Below are positions 35,012 through 43,710 of a DNA stretch of 64,000 bases, in pieces. Within the stretch, counting starts at the first letter, position 1. Each line of letters begins with the position of its first letter. The stretch covers positions 620,001-684,000 of the forward strand of contig CAVOGY010000007.1 in the NCBI GenBank assembly GCA_963695675.1. The letters are read 5' to 3'. The translations under genes and the position numbers were made by a program. The notes under the pieces are model-generated. The model searched no databases, had not been told where the DNA came from, and was given only the letters and a program-made list of their open reading frames with translations. Source of the stretch: DASUPK01 sp963695675 (GTDB lineage Bacteria > Actinomycetota > Thermoleophilia > Solirubrobacterales > 70-9).

Positions 35012-35237
35012 GAGCCGGTCAGATCGCGTCGTTCGAAGAGGCGCACGGAGACAAGGATCGCAGTCGACTGGGTTGGGCCGAACGTGCAGCGCTATCTGAC
35101 CGGCAAGCTCGACCAGCCGGCGATCGGCGCCGGCAGTCCGACTCGGCCGAGGACCCTGGCGACCTCCATTGCTTCACCCCACCCCCGCGATTAGGGTCAG
35201 GGCTGCCAGTGAGACTCCGAGCAGACAGGAGGTCGAC

Positions 35238-35537
35238 ATGCATGCCCGAATGACGCGATACGAGGGCGGGGCGCCCGAGACCATCGACGAGAACCTGCGG
35301 CAGAAGAAGCACGTGCTGCCGACCGAGCCCGGGCAGACCGAAGGCATGCGGGGCGTCGTCTTCCTCACCGACCGGAAGAACGGGTCGGTCGTCGTCATCT
35401 CGCTGTGGGAGGACGACGAAGCGATGCGGGCGAGCGAGGACGAGGCGACGCGCGTTCGCGAGGAGGTGACGGGACCCGACGAGAGGGCCTCGGTCGAGCA
35501 TTACGAGGTGGCGGTGCTGGAGATCGTGCAGCCGTAG
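35238..35537 (+). CDS. dimeric alpha/beta-barrel (ABM-like) protein
   Basis: A 99-residue protein from ATG 35238, preceded by CAGGAGG. The pattern HARMTRYEGG, MRGVVFLTDRKNGSVVVISLWEDDEAMRASE and HYEVAVLEIV is that of antibiotic-biosynthesis-monooxygenase-like folds, which often act on small aromatic compounds or haem. No catalytic residues are identified. Confidence 0.72.
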   Translation: MHARMTRYEGGAPETIDENLRQKKHVLPTEPGQTEGMRGVVFLTDRKNGSVVVISLWEDDEAMRASEDEATRVREEVTGPDERASVEHYEVAVLEIVQP

Positions 35538-35677
35538 CCGACCGCAGCGGAACGACGCCGTCGAGCGTCAGACCGGCCCTCTCGGATGCGATCGCCCGAG
35601 CGCCGAGGGTCTTCCGCCATCGAGCGATGACGCCAGGTCGTCACAACCCAGCCGGGTGGCTTCGCAATCATGGGGGC

Positions 35678-36451
35678 ATGGAGGCATCCGGCACCCCAGC
35701 GCTCCAGCTGCGCGGACTCACCAAGCGCTACGACGATGGCACCCTCGCCCTCGACACCCTCGATCTCGAGGTGCCGGCCGGCAGCTTCTTCGGCCTGCTC
35801 GGCCCGAACGGCGCCGGCAAGACCACGCTGATCAACGCGGTCTGCAACCTGATCCGGCTGACCGACGGCGAAATCTCGGTCTTCGGCCATCCCGGCGGCT
35901 CGATGGAGGCGAGGCGCCTGATCGGCGTCGCCGAGCAGGAGCCCAACCTCGACCGCTTCCTGACCGTCCGCGAGACGCTCGTCTACCACGGCGGCTACTA
36001 CGGGATGAGCGGCGCGACGGCCGCCGCGCGCGCCGAGGAGATGATCGACGTCTTCGACCTGCGCGCCAAGCGCGACGTCCGCGCGCCCAAGCTCTCCGGC
36101 GGGATGCGCCGCCGCCTGCTCCTCGCCCGCGCGCTGCTCCATGAGCCGCGCCTGGTGATCCTCGACGAGCCGACCGCCGGCGTCGACCTCGAGCTCCGCC
36201 ACGAGCTCTGGCGCTACATCCGCCGCCTGCACGAGCGCGGCACCACGATCCTGCTCACCACTCACTACCTCGAGGAGGCCGAGGCGCTCTGCGAGGAGAT
36301 CGCGCTGATCGGCGGCGGGCGGATCATGGCCCGCGACACGGCCGCCGGCCTCAAGCACCGTTTCGACGCCGCCACCCTCGAGGACGTCTACATGAAGACC
36401 GTCGCCGCCGGGCGGCGCGCGGTAGAGGAAGTCGAGGAGGCGACCGCGTGA
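35678..36451 (+). CDS. ABC-2 type transporter ATP-binding protein
   Basis: 257 residues with Walker A GPNGAGKTT, Q-loop AEQEPNL, signature LSGGMRRRL, Walker B LVILDEPTAGVD and switch His TTHY. The C-terminus (LEDVYMKTVAAGRRAVEEVEEATA) is typical of DrrA-like exporters. ATG 35678 is chosen; the earlier frame runs through the preceding gene. It overlaps an arginase-family gene by four bases and, through it, the permease. Confidence 0.92.
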   Translation: MEASGTPALQLRGLTKRYDDGTLALDTLDLEVPAGSFFGLLGPNGAGKTTLINAVCNLIRLTDGEISVFGHPGGSMEARRLIGVAEQEPNLDRFLTVRETLVYHGGYYGMSGATAAARAEEMIDVFDLRAKRDVRAPKLSGGMRRRLLLARALLHEPRLVILDEPTAGVDLELRHELWRYIRRLHERGTTILLTTHYLEEAEALCEEIALIGGGRIMARDTAAGLKHRFDAATLEDVYMKTVAAGRRAVEEVEEATA

Positions 36452-37362
36452 GCGCACCGGATGGCCGGTCAGTGGGGATCATCGGCGTGCCGACGAGCGC
36501 CGGCGCCTTCGCCCCCGGCCAGGAGCTCGCTCCGGCGGCCCTGCGGGCCGCCGGCCTGCTCGACCTACTGCGCGATGCCGGGGCGGACGTTCGCGACCAC
36601 GGGGATCGTGAGGTCTGGCGCTGGCGCCCAGACCGGGAGCATCCCCGAGCCCAGAACCTGGCCAAGGTCGTGGAGATCGTCCGCGAGACCGCCGAGCGGG
36701 TCAGGGTCGCAGTCGCGGCCGGCGAGGTCACGCTGGTTCTTGGTGGTGACTGCACCGTCGGGATCGGCACGGTGGCCGGACACGCGGCGGCTGGCGACGG
36801 CGTTGGCCTCCTCTACTTCGACCTCCATGCCGACCTCAACATCTCCGAGAGCGCCCTCCCGGGAGCCCTCGACTGGATGGGCATGGCCCACATGCTGGGC
36901 GAGGAGGGTGCGGAGCGGGAGCTGGTCGGGGTCGGCTCGAGGACGCCGCTGCTGGCCCCGGAGCAGGTCGTCCTCCTGGGCTGGGGGCGAGAGCAGGCGC
37001 GACCACACGAGCAAGACGCGATCGAGAGACTCGGGCTCGAGGTGATCCCGGTCGACGAGGTGAGAGCCGACCCGGCCGGGGCGGCGGCGAGAGCGCTCGC
37101 GTCGCTCAGCGGCCGATTCGACCGAGTGCTCCTCCACATCGACGTCGACGTGATCGACTTCACCGACACCCCGCTGTCCGAGAACCCGGGCCGGAACGAG
37201 GGGATCTCCTACGAGCAGGCGACAGCGGTCCTCGAGGTTCTGCTCGGGTCGCCGGCCCTCGCGGGCCTCACGGTGACCGAGCTCAACCCCCATCACGTCG
37301 AAGACGGAGCGGGATCGATCGAGCGCCTCGCCCGCGACCTCGCTGAGGGGCTTGCCCGATGA
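36448..37362 (+). CDS. arginase/agmatinase (ureohydrolase) family protein
   Basis: A 304-residue protein with the ureohydrolase metal blocks: LVLGGDCTVGIG, YFDLHADLN (DxHxD), LLHIDVDVID (DxD) and a final TELNPHHVED. The first block has Cys where most arginases have the metal-ligand His (GGDHS). It is sandwiched between the ATPase and permease genes of an ABC exporter with four-base overlaps on both sides, so it is co-translated. The substrate is not predictable; it may act on the exported guanidino-type compound. Confidence 0.85.
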   Translation: MSAPDGRSVGIIGVPTSAGAFAPGQELAPAALRAAGLLDLLRDAGADVRDHGDREVWRWRPDREHPRAQNLAKVVEIVRETAERVRVAVAAGEVTLVLGGDCTVGIGTVAGHAAAGDGVGLLYFDLHADLNISESALPGALDWMGMAHMLGEEGAERELVGVGSRTPLLAPEQVVLLGWGREQARPHEQDAIERLGLEVIPVDEVRADPAGAAARALASLSGRFDRVLLHIDVDVIDFTDTPLSENPGRNEGISYEQATAVLEVLLGSPALAGLTVTELNPHHVEDGAGSIERLARDLAEGLAR

Positions 37363-38153
37363 CCCCGCCCGAGTCGACCGCGGTCGAGGCCAACCCGTGG
37401 CAGGGCTTCCTCTGGCTCTCGCGCCGGGAGTGCCACCGCGTCCTGCGGCTCTGGACGCAGACGACCCTGGCGCCGGTGGTCTCCTCCCTGCTCTTCATCG
37501 TCGTCTTCGGCCTTTCCCTCGGCGGCCGGATCAAGCAGGTGCAGGGCTTCGACTACGACGAGTTCATCGTCCCCGGCCTGGTCGCGATGGCGATGGCGCA
37601 GGCCGCCTACTCGAACAATGCCTCGACGATCTTCCAGGGCCGCAACGACCGCTTCATCGACGACGTCCTCGCCGCCCCGATCCACCACTGGCAGGTGAAT
37701 GTCGGCTACCTGATCGGGGGCGCCTTCCGGGCGCTGATCATCGGCGTCGGCCTCGCCGCCCTGGCGATCCCGATCACCGGCGCTCCGGTCGAGCAGCCGG
37801 CCCTGCTCATCGTCGCGGTGCTCCTATTGGTCGTCGGCTTCGGCGCCCTCGGCACGATCGTCGGCATCTACGCCGAGACCTTCGACCACACGAGCTTCAT
37901 CAACAACATCGTCATCCTCCCCCTCACCTTCCTCGGCGGCGTCTTCTACTCGGTCTCCCGGTTGGGAGCTCCGTGGGAGCAGCTCTCACACGTGAACCCG
38001 CTCTTCTACGTCGTGGAAACGATCCGCTACGGCTTCCTGGGCGTCTCAGACGTCAGCCCCTGGATCGCCTTCGCGGTCGTGACGGCGATGTGCCTGGCGC
38101 TGCTGGCCTGGAGCCAGTGGCTGTTCACGAGCGGGCGGAAGTTGAAGCCTTAG
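37359..38153 (+). CDS. ABC-2 type transporter permease
   Basis: A 264-residue membrane protein with six predicted helices. Typical ABC-2 features are ECHRVLRLWTQTTLAPVVSSLLF at the N-terminus, NASTIFQGRNDRFIDDVLAAPI, and FLGGVFYSVSRLGAPWEQLSHVNPLFYVVETIRYG near the C-terminus. It should form a homodimeric or heterodimeric export channel with the ATPase encoded at 35678. It ends the operon. It overlaps the arginase-family gene by ATGA. Confidence 0.9.
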   Translation: MTPPESTAVEANPWQGFLWLSRRECHRVLRLWTQTTLAPVVSSLLFIVVFGLSLGGRIKQVQGFDYDEFIVPGLVAMAMAQAAYSNNASTIFQGRNDRFIDDVLAAPIHHWQVNVGYLIGGAFRALIIGVGLAALAIPITGAPVEQPALLIVAVLLLVVGFGALGTIVGIYAETFDHTSFINNIVILPLTFLGGVFYSVSRLGAPWEQLSHVNPLFYVVETIRYGFLGVSDVSPWIAFAVVTAMCLALLAWSQWLFTSGRKLKP

Positions 38154-38196
38154 TGACTCTGAGCCAAGCGGTCCGCAATCGAATCAAGACTCCCCG

Positions 38197-39540
38197 CTAA
38201 TGGGGTGGAATGTTCTGATTCCGGTGCAGGACGTTGTCCGGGTCGTAGCGGGATTTGAGGGCCTGGAGGCGGGTGAATGAGTCGGGCCCGAAGGCGGCGC
38301 GGACTCGCTCGAGTGGTTCGTCGGCCTGCATGTAGTTGGCGTAGCCGCCGCTGACCGACCAGGGCTCGATGGCCGCCGCCGTCTCGCGCGTCCAGGCGAT
38401 GCTCTCGTCGTCATCGGCCGGGTCCGTCCAGCTCGCCATCACGCTGACGTTGAAGGCGGCGTCGCGGTAGCCGAGGGCTGCGCTGCCGGGGTCGACGTCC
38501 TTGGGGGCGCCGCGCAGCGACTCGATCAGGATCTCGCCGGGTGGGCGGCCGAGCGCGGTCATGCTCTCGACAAGGGCGTCGATCAGCTCGTCCGGCAGCT
38601 CGCGGACGAAGTGGCCCTTCCAGTAGTTGCGGTCGACGGCGTACGGCGGGTCGAACTCCTTCTGCTGCTCCAGAAAGCTCCGCTGGTGCACAGTGTCGTC
38701 GGCGAGACCGCGGGCCGAGCGCAGCGCCCCGAGCTCCTCCGGCTCGTCCTTGGAGCCCGTGTAGCAGGGGAGCGCCTCCAGGGCCACCGTCATCGACCCG
38801 TCGACGATCAGCTGCGCCTCGCAGCCGAAGTCGCTGCCCGCCCAGCCGTCGACGTCACGGAGGGTGCGGAGCGCGTCGCGGACGGCCTCGCGCTCGTAGC
38901 GAATCCGCCCGCCGACGACCCGCTCCAGCGAGTGGAGCCGATGCTCCGCTCGCGTCACCACGCCGAAGTTTCCCCCTCCCCCGCGCAGCCCCCAGAGCAG
39001 CTCGGGATCCCCGTCCTCGCCGGCGCGGACGACCTCGCCCGCCGGAGTGACGACCTCGGCCGCGACCAGGTTGTCGCAGGTGAGGCCGTGCTGGGCAGTC
39101 AGGTGGCCGATCCCGCCGCCGAGGGTCAGGCCCGTGACGCCGGTCGAGCCGACCACGCCGCCGGGCGTGACCAGACCGTGCTGCTGGGTCGCCGCGTCGA
39201 AGTCGAGCCAGGTCGCCCCCCCGCCTGAGACCGCCACGCCCGCCTCGGGATCGACCTCGACCTCCCGGATCCGGGAGAGGTCGATGACCAGGCCGTCGTC
39301 GACCGCGCAGTGGCCGGCGGGGTTGTGGCCCCCGCCCCGGACCGCGATCTCCAGGTCATTCGCCTGCGCGAACTGCAGCGCGGCCGCGACGTCCTGCGCA
39401 TCCACGCAGCGGGCGATCGCCGTCGGCCGGCGGTCGATCAGCAGGTTGAAGCAGAGCCGGGCCCGCTCGTACTCGCCGTCGGCGGCCGTGAGCACGTCGC
39501 CCGTCAGCGCATCACGAAGCTCGGTGAGGTCCTCGGCCAT
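38197..39540 (-). CDS. FAD-linked oxidase, BBE type
   Basis: A 447-residue flavoprotein with a PCMH FAD domain (AVRGGGHNPAGHCAVDDGLVIDL, GGIGHLTAQHGLTCDNL, LWGLRGGGGNFGVVTRAE) and a berberine-bridge-type C-terminus (LKSRYDPDNVLHRNQNIPPH). The GGGHN segment carries the usual flavin-linking His; the second Cys attachment is not evident. These enzymes oxidise sugars or secondary metabolites using O2. It is a paralogue of the gene at 40548. Confidence 0.9.
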   Translation of the reverse strand: MAEDLTELRDALTGDVLTAADGEYERARLCFNLLIDRRPTAIARCVDAQDVAAALQFAQANDLEIAVRGGGHNPAGHCAVDDGLVIDLSRIREVEVDPEAGVAVSGGGATWLDFDAATQQHGLVTPGGVVGSTGVTGLTLGGGIGHLTAQHGLTCDNLVAAEVVTPAGEVVRAGEDGDPELLWGLRGGGGNFGVVTRAEHRLHSLERVVGGRIRYEREAVRDALRTLRDVDGWAGSDFGCEAQLIVDGSMTVALEALPCYTGSKDEPEELGALRSARGLADDTVHQRSFLEQQKEFDPPYAVDRNYWKGHFVRELPDELIDALVESMTALGRPPGEILIESLRGAPKDVDPGSAALGYRDAAFNVSVMASWTDPADDDESIAWTRETAAAIEPWSVSGGYANYMQADEPLERVRAAFGPDSFTRLQALKSRYDPDNVLHRNQNIPPH

Positions 39541-39582
39541 CCGATCTGAAGACCCGCCGACTTCCACGAAATCATCGCCCGG

Positions 39583-39954
39583 CTATCCGGGGTTGTGGCA
39601 GACGACCTCGATGTTGTTGCCGTCGGGGTCGAGCACGTAGGCGCCGTAATAGGTGGGGTGGTAGATCTCGCGGACCCCCGGCGCGCCGTTATCGGTCCCC
39701 CCGGCGTCGAGCCCGGCGGCGTGGAAGGCGTCCACGGTGGCTCGATCGGGTGCGGTGAAGGCCACATGCACGTTCTCCGTCGTGGGCACGCGCTGATCGG
39801 TGATCCAGAACCACGGCCGCCCGTCGCGGCCGAACCCGCCGGTGCGGGGTACCGGCTCCATCAGCAGGGAGAAGCCGAGCGGAGCCAGCGCCTTCTCGTA
39901 GAAGTCGCGGCTGCGCTCGTACTCGGAGACGTTGAGGCCGATGTGATCGAGCAC
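39583..39954 (-). CDS. VOC family protein
   Basis: A 123-residue VOC domain: LDHIGLNVSEYERSRDFYEKALAPLGF, then GYGAYVLDPDGNNIEVVCHNPG-type ending. His in DHIG and Glu in NIEVV are likely metal ligands. It lies between two FAD-linked oxidases and may belong to the same detoxification unit, though no overlap ties it to them. Confidence 0.83.
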   Translation of the reverse strand: MLDHIGLNVSEYERSRDFYEKALAPLGFSLLMEPVPRTGGFGRDGRPWFWITDQRVPTTENVHVAFTAPDRATVDAFHAAGLDAGGTDNGAPGVREIYHPTYYGAYVLDPDGNNIEVVCHNPG

Positions 39955-39977
39955 GGGCGGAGCTTATGACCTGGCGC

Positions 39978-40415
39978 TCAGGTCGTTCCGGCCCCCTCGA
40001 GGATCCGTTTCAGCTCGGCGAAGTTCGCGTCGACCCCGCGCTTCACCGCGGGCGATGCCAGGGGACCGAGGGCGCCGGCGATGCCGGCCAGCTCGACCTC
40101 GGCCTTCAGCTCGATGAGCGTCGCGCCTCCCTCGTCCGAGAACCGGTACTGGTAGGTGAACGGCGTCGGACCCGAGGTCGTGCGGATCGTGAACTCTGCC
40201 GGGCGATTCCAAACGACGATCGCGAGCTCGTTCTCCGCCCTGCCGCCGGGCAGGTCTCGCTCCATCAGATAAGTGGCCCCCGCAGCTTCCCCCGGGCTCG
40301 TCCCCCGGACCGACTCGACCGCGGAATTCCAGTGCGGGAAATTGACCGGATCGGAGACATAGTCGAAGACCTCCTCGATGGGCCTCTCGATCCTCACGGC
40401 GGTCTTGAAGTTCAT
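39978..40415 (-). CDS. SRPBCC family protein (polyketide cyclase/START-like)
   Basis: 145 residues from ATG 40415. The START-like pattern is TAVRIERPIEEVFDYVSDPVNFPHWNSAV followed by ARENELAIVVWNRPAEFTIRT-type strands and a long C-terminal helix (KRGVDANFAELKRILEG). A hydrophobic cavity binds unknown small molecules. Longer in-frame starts would lie in non-conserved sequence. Confidence 0.82.
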   Translation of the reverse strand: MNFKTAVRIERPIEEVFDYVSDPVNFPHWNSAVESVRGTSPGEAAGATYLMERDLPGGRAENELAIVVWNRPAEFTIRTTSGPTPFTYQYRFSDEGGATLIELKAEVELAGIAGALGPLASPAVKRGVDANFAELKRILEGAGTT

Positions 40416-40547
40416 CGCGGCACCGGCACCGATGCAGACTACGGTGCGCAGGGTGCGCGAGGAGCGGCTTGTCTTCGGGATCGAGGGCGTGATCCGCGTG
40501 AGCGCCGAGCAGCCGGCATCACCTGGCTCTGAGGCCACGCCGAAGGC

Positions 40548-41921
40548 TCAGCCCACGGCCGGTGGGATGTTGTGGTTGAGGCGGAAGAGGTTGTCCGGGT
40601 CGTAGCGGCGCTTCAGCCCCCGTAGCCGCTCCCAGGTGCCGCCCGGGTAGGCCGCGCGGAGCGTCTGCTCGTCCTCCTCGCCCATGAAGCCGACGTAGCC
40701 GCCCGCGCCGTTCTTGCCGAGTGAGTCCGCGACCCCATTGACCCAGGCGTCGTGCGTCTCCTTCTCGGCCTCGTCCGCGTACATCGCCGCGACGTTGACG
40801 AACAGCCCGCGGTCGCGGTGAGCGAAGGCGGTGGCGTCATTCGCGACTTGCCGGAGCGCGCCGCCGAGCACCCGCAGCTGAACGGCCTTCATCATCGCCG
40901 TCGACTGCGGCAGCTGCTCGAGGATCGCCTCCGCCGAGCTCGGCTCGAGCGAGTCGGCGAAGAAGTTGGATCCCGACGCGAAGCGCGGCTCCGGCTCCGG
41001 GCCCTCGTAGAGCTCCGGGTAGCGCATCGGCCGCACCATGTCCGCGAGGGGCTCGGCGAGTGCCCGGAAGGGAGCGAGCACGGCCTCGCCCCGGTCCACC
41101 GGTCCCGTGTAGGCGACCATCGCCATCACGACCGGCTTGCCGTGCGCCTCCTCCGGCACGAACGGCATCGGCGGCGCGATCGTGACGTTCGCGATCGTCG
41201 AGAGCTCCGCGGGCGCGGCCTCGGCCGCCTGGAGGAAGCCGATGATCGTCTCGGGCGTGGCGGGCAGGATCAGCATCCCGCCGACGATCTCCGAGATCTC
41301 GTGCAGCCGCAGCTCGAGCTGGGTGGCGACGCCGAAGTTGCTCTCGCCGCCGCGGATCGCCCAGAAGAGGTCGGGCTCGGACTCCTCGCTCGCCTCGACC
41401 ACCTCACCGTCGGCGGTGACCACCTCCGCCGAGAGCAGGTCGTCGATCGTCAGGCCGTTACGCCGGGCCAGAAAGCCAATGCCGCCCGCGAGCGTGATCC
41501 CTCCGATGCCGACGGAGCCGGCGTCCCCGAGGCCGGTGACGCGGTCGCGCTCGCCGGTGGCGGTCGTGTACTGGACGGCAGTCGCGCCGCTCCCGACCAA
41601 TGCGGTCCGACCCTCGTCATCGATCTCGACCGAGTTCATCCCGGAGAGATCGATGACCAGGCCGCCGTCGCAGGTGCCGTAGCCCGCGCGGCTGTGGCCG
41701 CCGCTGCGTACCGCGAGGTCGAGGCCGGTCTCTCGCGCGGCGGTGACCACGCGGGCGACATCGTCCGCGCCCGCCACGCGCGCGACCGCGAGCGGCCGGC
41801 GGTCAATGCCCTTGAAGAAGACCTGGCGCGCGTCGTCGTAGCCCGGATGCTGCGAGGTGATCAGCTCACCGTCGAGCTGGGTCTGGAGCTCGGCCGTGGG
41901 GATGTCCTTGGTTGTCGATGC
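40548..41921 (-). CDS. FAD-linked oxidase, BBE type
   Basis: A 457-residue protein with the PCMH domain (LAVRSGGHSRAGYGTCDGGLVIDL, GGIGFLARRNGLTIDDLL, FWAIRGGESNFGVATQLE) and BBE tail (LKRRYDPDNLFRLNHNIPP). Both flavin attachment residues are plausible: His in GGHS and Cys in GTCDGG. The GTG start at 41921 is preceded by AGGAGG. It is paralogous to the gene at 38197 and divergent from the ArsR regulator. Confidence 0.9.
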   Translation of the reverse strand, partial: ASTTKDIPTAELQTQLDGELITSQHPGYDDARQVFFKGIDRRPLAVARVAGADDVARVVTAARETGLDLAVRSGGHSRAGYGTCDGGLVIDLSGMNSVEIDDEGRTALVGSGATAVQYTTATGERDRVTGLGDAGSVGIGGITLAGGIGFLARRNGLTIDDLLSAEVVTADGEVVEASEESEPDLFWAIRGGESNFGVATQLELRLHEISEIVGGMLILPATPETIIGFLQAAEAAPAELSTIANVTIAPPMPFVPEEAHGKPVVMAMVAYTGPVDRGEAVLAPFRALAEPLADMVRPMRYPELYEGPEPEPRFASGSNFFADSLEPSSAEAILEQLPQSTAMMKAVQLRVLGGALRQVANDATAFAHRDRGLFVNVAAMYADEAEKETHDAWVNGVADSLGKNGAGGYVGFMGEEDEQTLRAAYPGGTWERLRGLKRRYDPDNLFRLNHNIPPAVG

Positions 41922-42057
41922 CACTGGGCCTCCTCTCTTCGTGGAAACGGAAAGGGACACTCTGAAGACGAACGGGCGCCCGAGAAAGTGACGCGTTCAT
42001 CGCGATTCATCCGTACAGACGCCTGGCGGACCGCATTCTCATCGCTCGCGACCTGCT

Positions 42058-42077
42058 ATTCAACCATTTGGTTTAAT
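42058..42077. promoter_or_regulatory. inverted-repeat operator upstream of arsR
   Basis: The sequence ATTCAACCA-TT-TGGTTTAAT is an imperfect palindrome with a perfect 5-bp core (AACCA/TGGTT) and two mismatches in the outer arms. It lies 12 bases before the regulator's ATG, in unusually AT-rich DNA. The position suits ArsR autorepression. Confidence 0.65.
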
Positions 42078-42089
42078 ACGCGGGGCCCG

Positions 42090-42413
42090 ATGACGACCGC
42101 GCAACTCGACCGCACCTTCGCCGCCCTCGCCGACCCCACGCGCAGGGAGATCCTCGCGCGGTTAGCCTCGGGCGACGCGACCGTGAGCGAGCTCGCCGAG
42201 CCACTGCCGATCTCGATCCAGGCCGTCTCCAAGCACCTCAAGGTGCTCGAGGGGGCGGGGCTGATCACGCGCGGGCGCACGGCGCAGCTACGCCCCTCCC
42301 ACCTCGAGGGGACTCCGCTGAAGCAGGTCGCCGACTGGATCGAGGGCTACCGCAGCTTCTGGGAGCGCGGCTTCGAGCGGATGCACAAACGACTGCGATC
42401 GAGGGAAAGGTGA
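42090..42413 (+). CDS. ArsR-family winged-helix regulator
   Basis: A 107-residue ArsR/SmtB-like repressor: AALADPTRREILARLASGDATVSELAEPLPISIQAVSKHLKVLEGAGL, with the recognition helix in SIQAVSKHLKVL. No cysteine metal box is present, so it does not look metal-sensing. The start is ATG 42090, just after the palindromic operator. It is followed within four bases by an AHSA1 gene, a widespread regulator-effector pair. Confidence 0.9.
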   Translation: MTTAQLDRTFAALADPTRREILARLASGDATVSELAEPLPISIQAVSKHLKVLEGAGLITRGRTAQLRPSHLEGTPLKQVADWIEGYRSFWERGFERMHKRLRSRER

Positions 42414-42416
42414 CCC

Positions 42417-42878
42417 ATGAGTGACTCATCAAGCGGCAACGGCGGGCCGGACATCGAGCTCACCAGGACCTTCGAAGCGCCCCGCGAGGAGGTCTGGCGC
42501 GAGTGGACCGAGCCCGAGCGCTTTGCCGACTGGTACGGCGGCGTCTCGGGGAAGGTGCCACTCGAGACCGTCTCGATGGACGTGCGCCCGGGAGGCAAGT
42601 GGAGCATGGTGATGCACGCCCAGGGGGCCGAGATCCACTGGAACGGGGAGTACCTCGAGGTCGAGGAGCCCGGGCGGCTGGTCTTCACAGTGTCGGACCA
42701 GCCGGATCAGGACCTCTTCGACACCTGCACGGTCGTGCTCACCGAGATCAACTCAGACCAGACGGAGATGCTCTTCCAGCAGAGCGGCGGACACATGTCC
42801 CCGGAGGGCTACAGGCGCGCGGCCGAGGGCTGGACCGGCTTCTTCGACCGGATGGCCGAGCGGCTCGCCGAGCGATGA
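42417..42878 (+). CDS. SRPBCC / AHSA1 (Aha1-like) family protein
   Basis: A 153-residue START-fold protein: LTRTFEAPREEVWREWTEPERFADWYGG, then MDVRPGGKWSMVMHAQGAEIHWNGEYLEVEEPGRLVFT. It starts four bases after the arsR stop, so the two are co-expressed. The partnership suggests the repressor responds to, or the cavity binds, the same small ligand; the chemistry is unknown. Confidence 0.87.
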   Translation: MSDSSSGNGGPDIELTRTFEAPREEVWREWTEPERFADWYGGVSGKVPLETVSMDVRPGGKWSMVMHAQGAEIHWNGEYLEVEEPGRLVFTVSDQPDQDLFDTCTVVLTEINSDQTEMLFQQSGGHMSPEGYRRAAEGWTGFFDRMAERLAER

Positions 42879-42933
42879 GTCGACGCCGGCTCGGCCGTCT
42901 TCACCACCGACTTCGATCGAACAGGAGGAAACG

Positions 42934-43506
42934 ATGGGGAAAGTTGTCGTGACGGAATTCATCACCCTGGACGGCGTGATCCAGGATCCGGGCGGAAGCG
43001 GCGAGATGGAACGCGGCGGCTGGAGCTTCGAGTACAACCGCGGCACCGACGGCGACAAGTTCAAGCTCGACGAGCTGACCGCCTCCGACGCCCAGCTGCT
43101 CGGCCGGATCACCTACCAGGGATTCGCCGAGGCCTGGCCGACGATGGAGGACGAGCACGGCTTCGCGGACAAGATGAACTCGATGCCGAAGTACGTAGTC
43201 TCGACCACGATCACGGACCCGGAGTGGGAGAACACGACGGTGATCTCCGAGAACGTCCCGGAGGAGGTCGCCAAGCTCAAGGATCAATACGAGGGCGACA
43301 TCCTGATCGCCGGCTCGGCCAAGCTGATCCAGACGCTGGTCGAGAACGACCTCGTCGATGAGTGGCGCCTGATGGTCTTCCCGGAGGTCCTCGGCGAGGG
43401 CAAGCGCCTCTTCGACGGCGGACTCCCACGCCGCAAGCTGAAGCTGACCGGCGACCGGGAGCTCGGGCCGGACGGCATCCGGCTGCTCACCTACGAGCGG
43501 GCCTAG
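42934..43506 (+). CDS. dihydrofolate reductase family (RibD C-terminal-like) protein
   Basis: A 190-residue protein with the DHFR/RibD fold: KVVVTEFITLDGVIQDPG, GRITYQGFAEAWPTMED, KYVVSTTI, DILIAGSAKLIQTLVENDLVDEWRL. True DHFR folate residues are lacking, so it is probably an NADPH-dependent reductase of other pterin- or flavin-like compounds. It is a close paralogue of the gene at 44279. A GGAGGAAA site precedes ATG 42934. Confidence 0.88.
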   Translation: MGKVVVTEFITLDGVIQDPGGSGEMERGGWSFEYNRGTDGDKFKLDELTASDAQLLGRITYQGFAEAWPTMEDEHGFADKMNSMPKYVVSTTITDPEWENTTVISENVPEEVAKLKDQYEGDILIAGSAKLIQTLVENDLVDEWRLMVFPEVLGEGKRLFDGGLPRRKLKLTGDRELGPDGIRLLTYERA

Positions 43507-43513
43507 CCCGGTC

Positions 43514-43706
43514 TCAGGGGATCAGCACGATCTTCCCCCTCGCCCGGCCGTCCTCGAGGCGCTGGTGTGCCTCGGACAGCCCGGGCGAGCGGGAAGGTCT
43601 CCTCGACCCCCCCACCGCCCTCGGATTGCCGCCGTGGCGGCGAGTCTTCCAGTCGACCCGGGATGATGCCGACCGCGTCGATCCGGACCAGCACCTCGGT
43701 CTGAAT
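43514..43706 (-). pseudogene. quinone-oxidoreductase (MDR family) remnant with internal deletion
   Basis: Read leftward, the ends of a zinc-free MDR enzyme can be recognised: VLVRIDAVGIIPGRLE near 43700, like the N-terminal part of such enzymes, and AHQRLEDGRARGKIVLIP ending at 43514, like the C-terminus. About 250 intervening residues are gone and the frame is shifted between the two. Only this short stub remains, between the DHFR-like gene and the PPOX-like gene. Confidence 0.55.
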
Positions 43707-43710
43707 CAGT

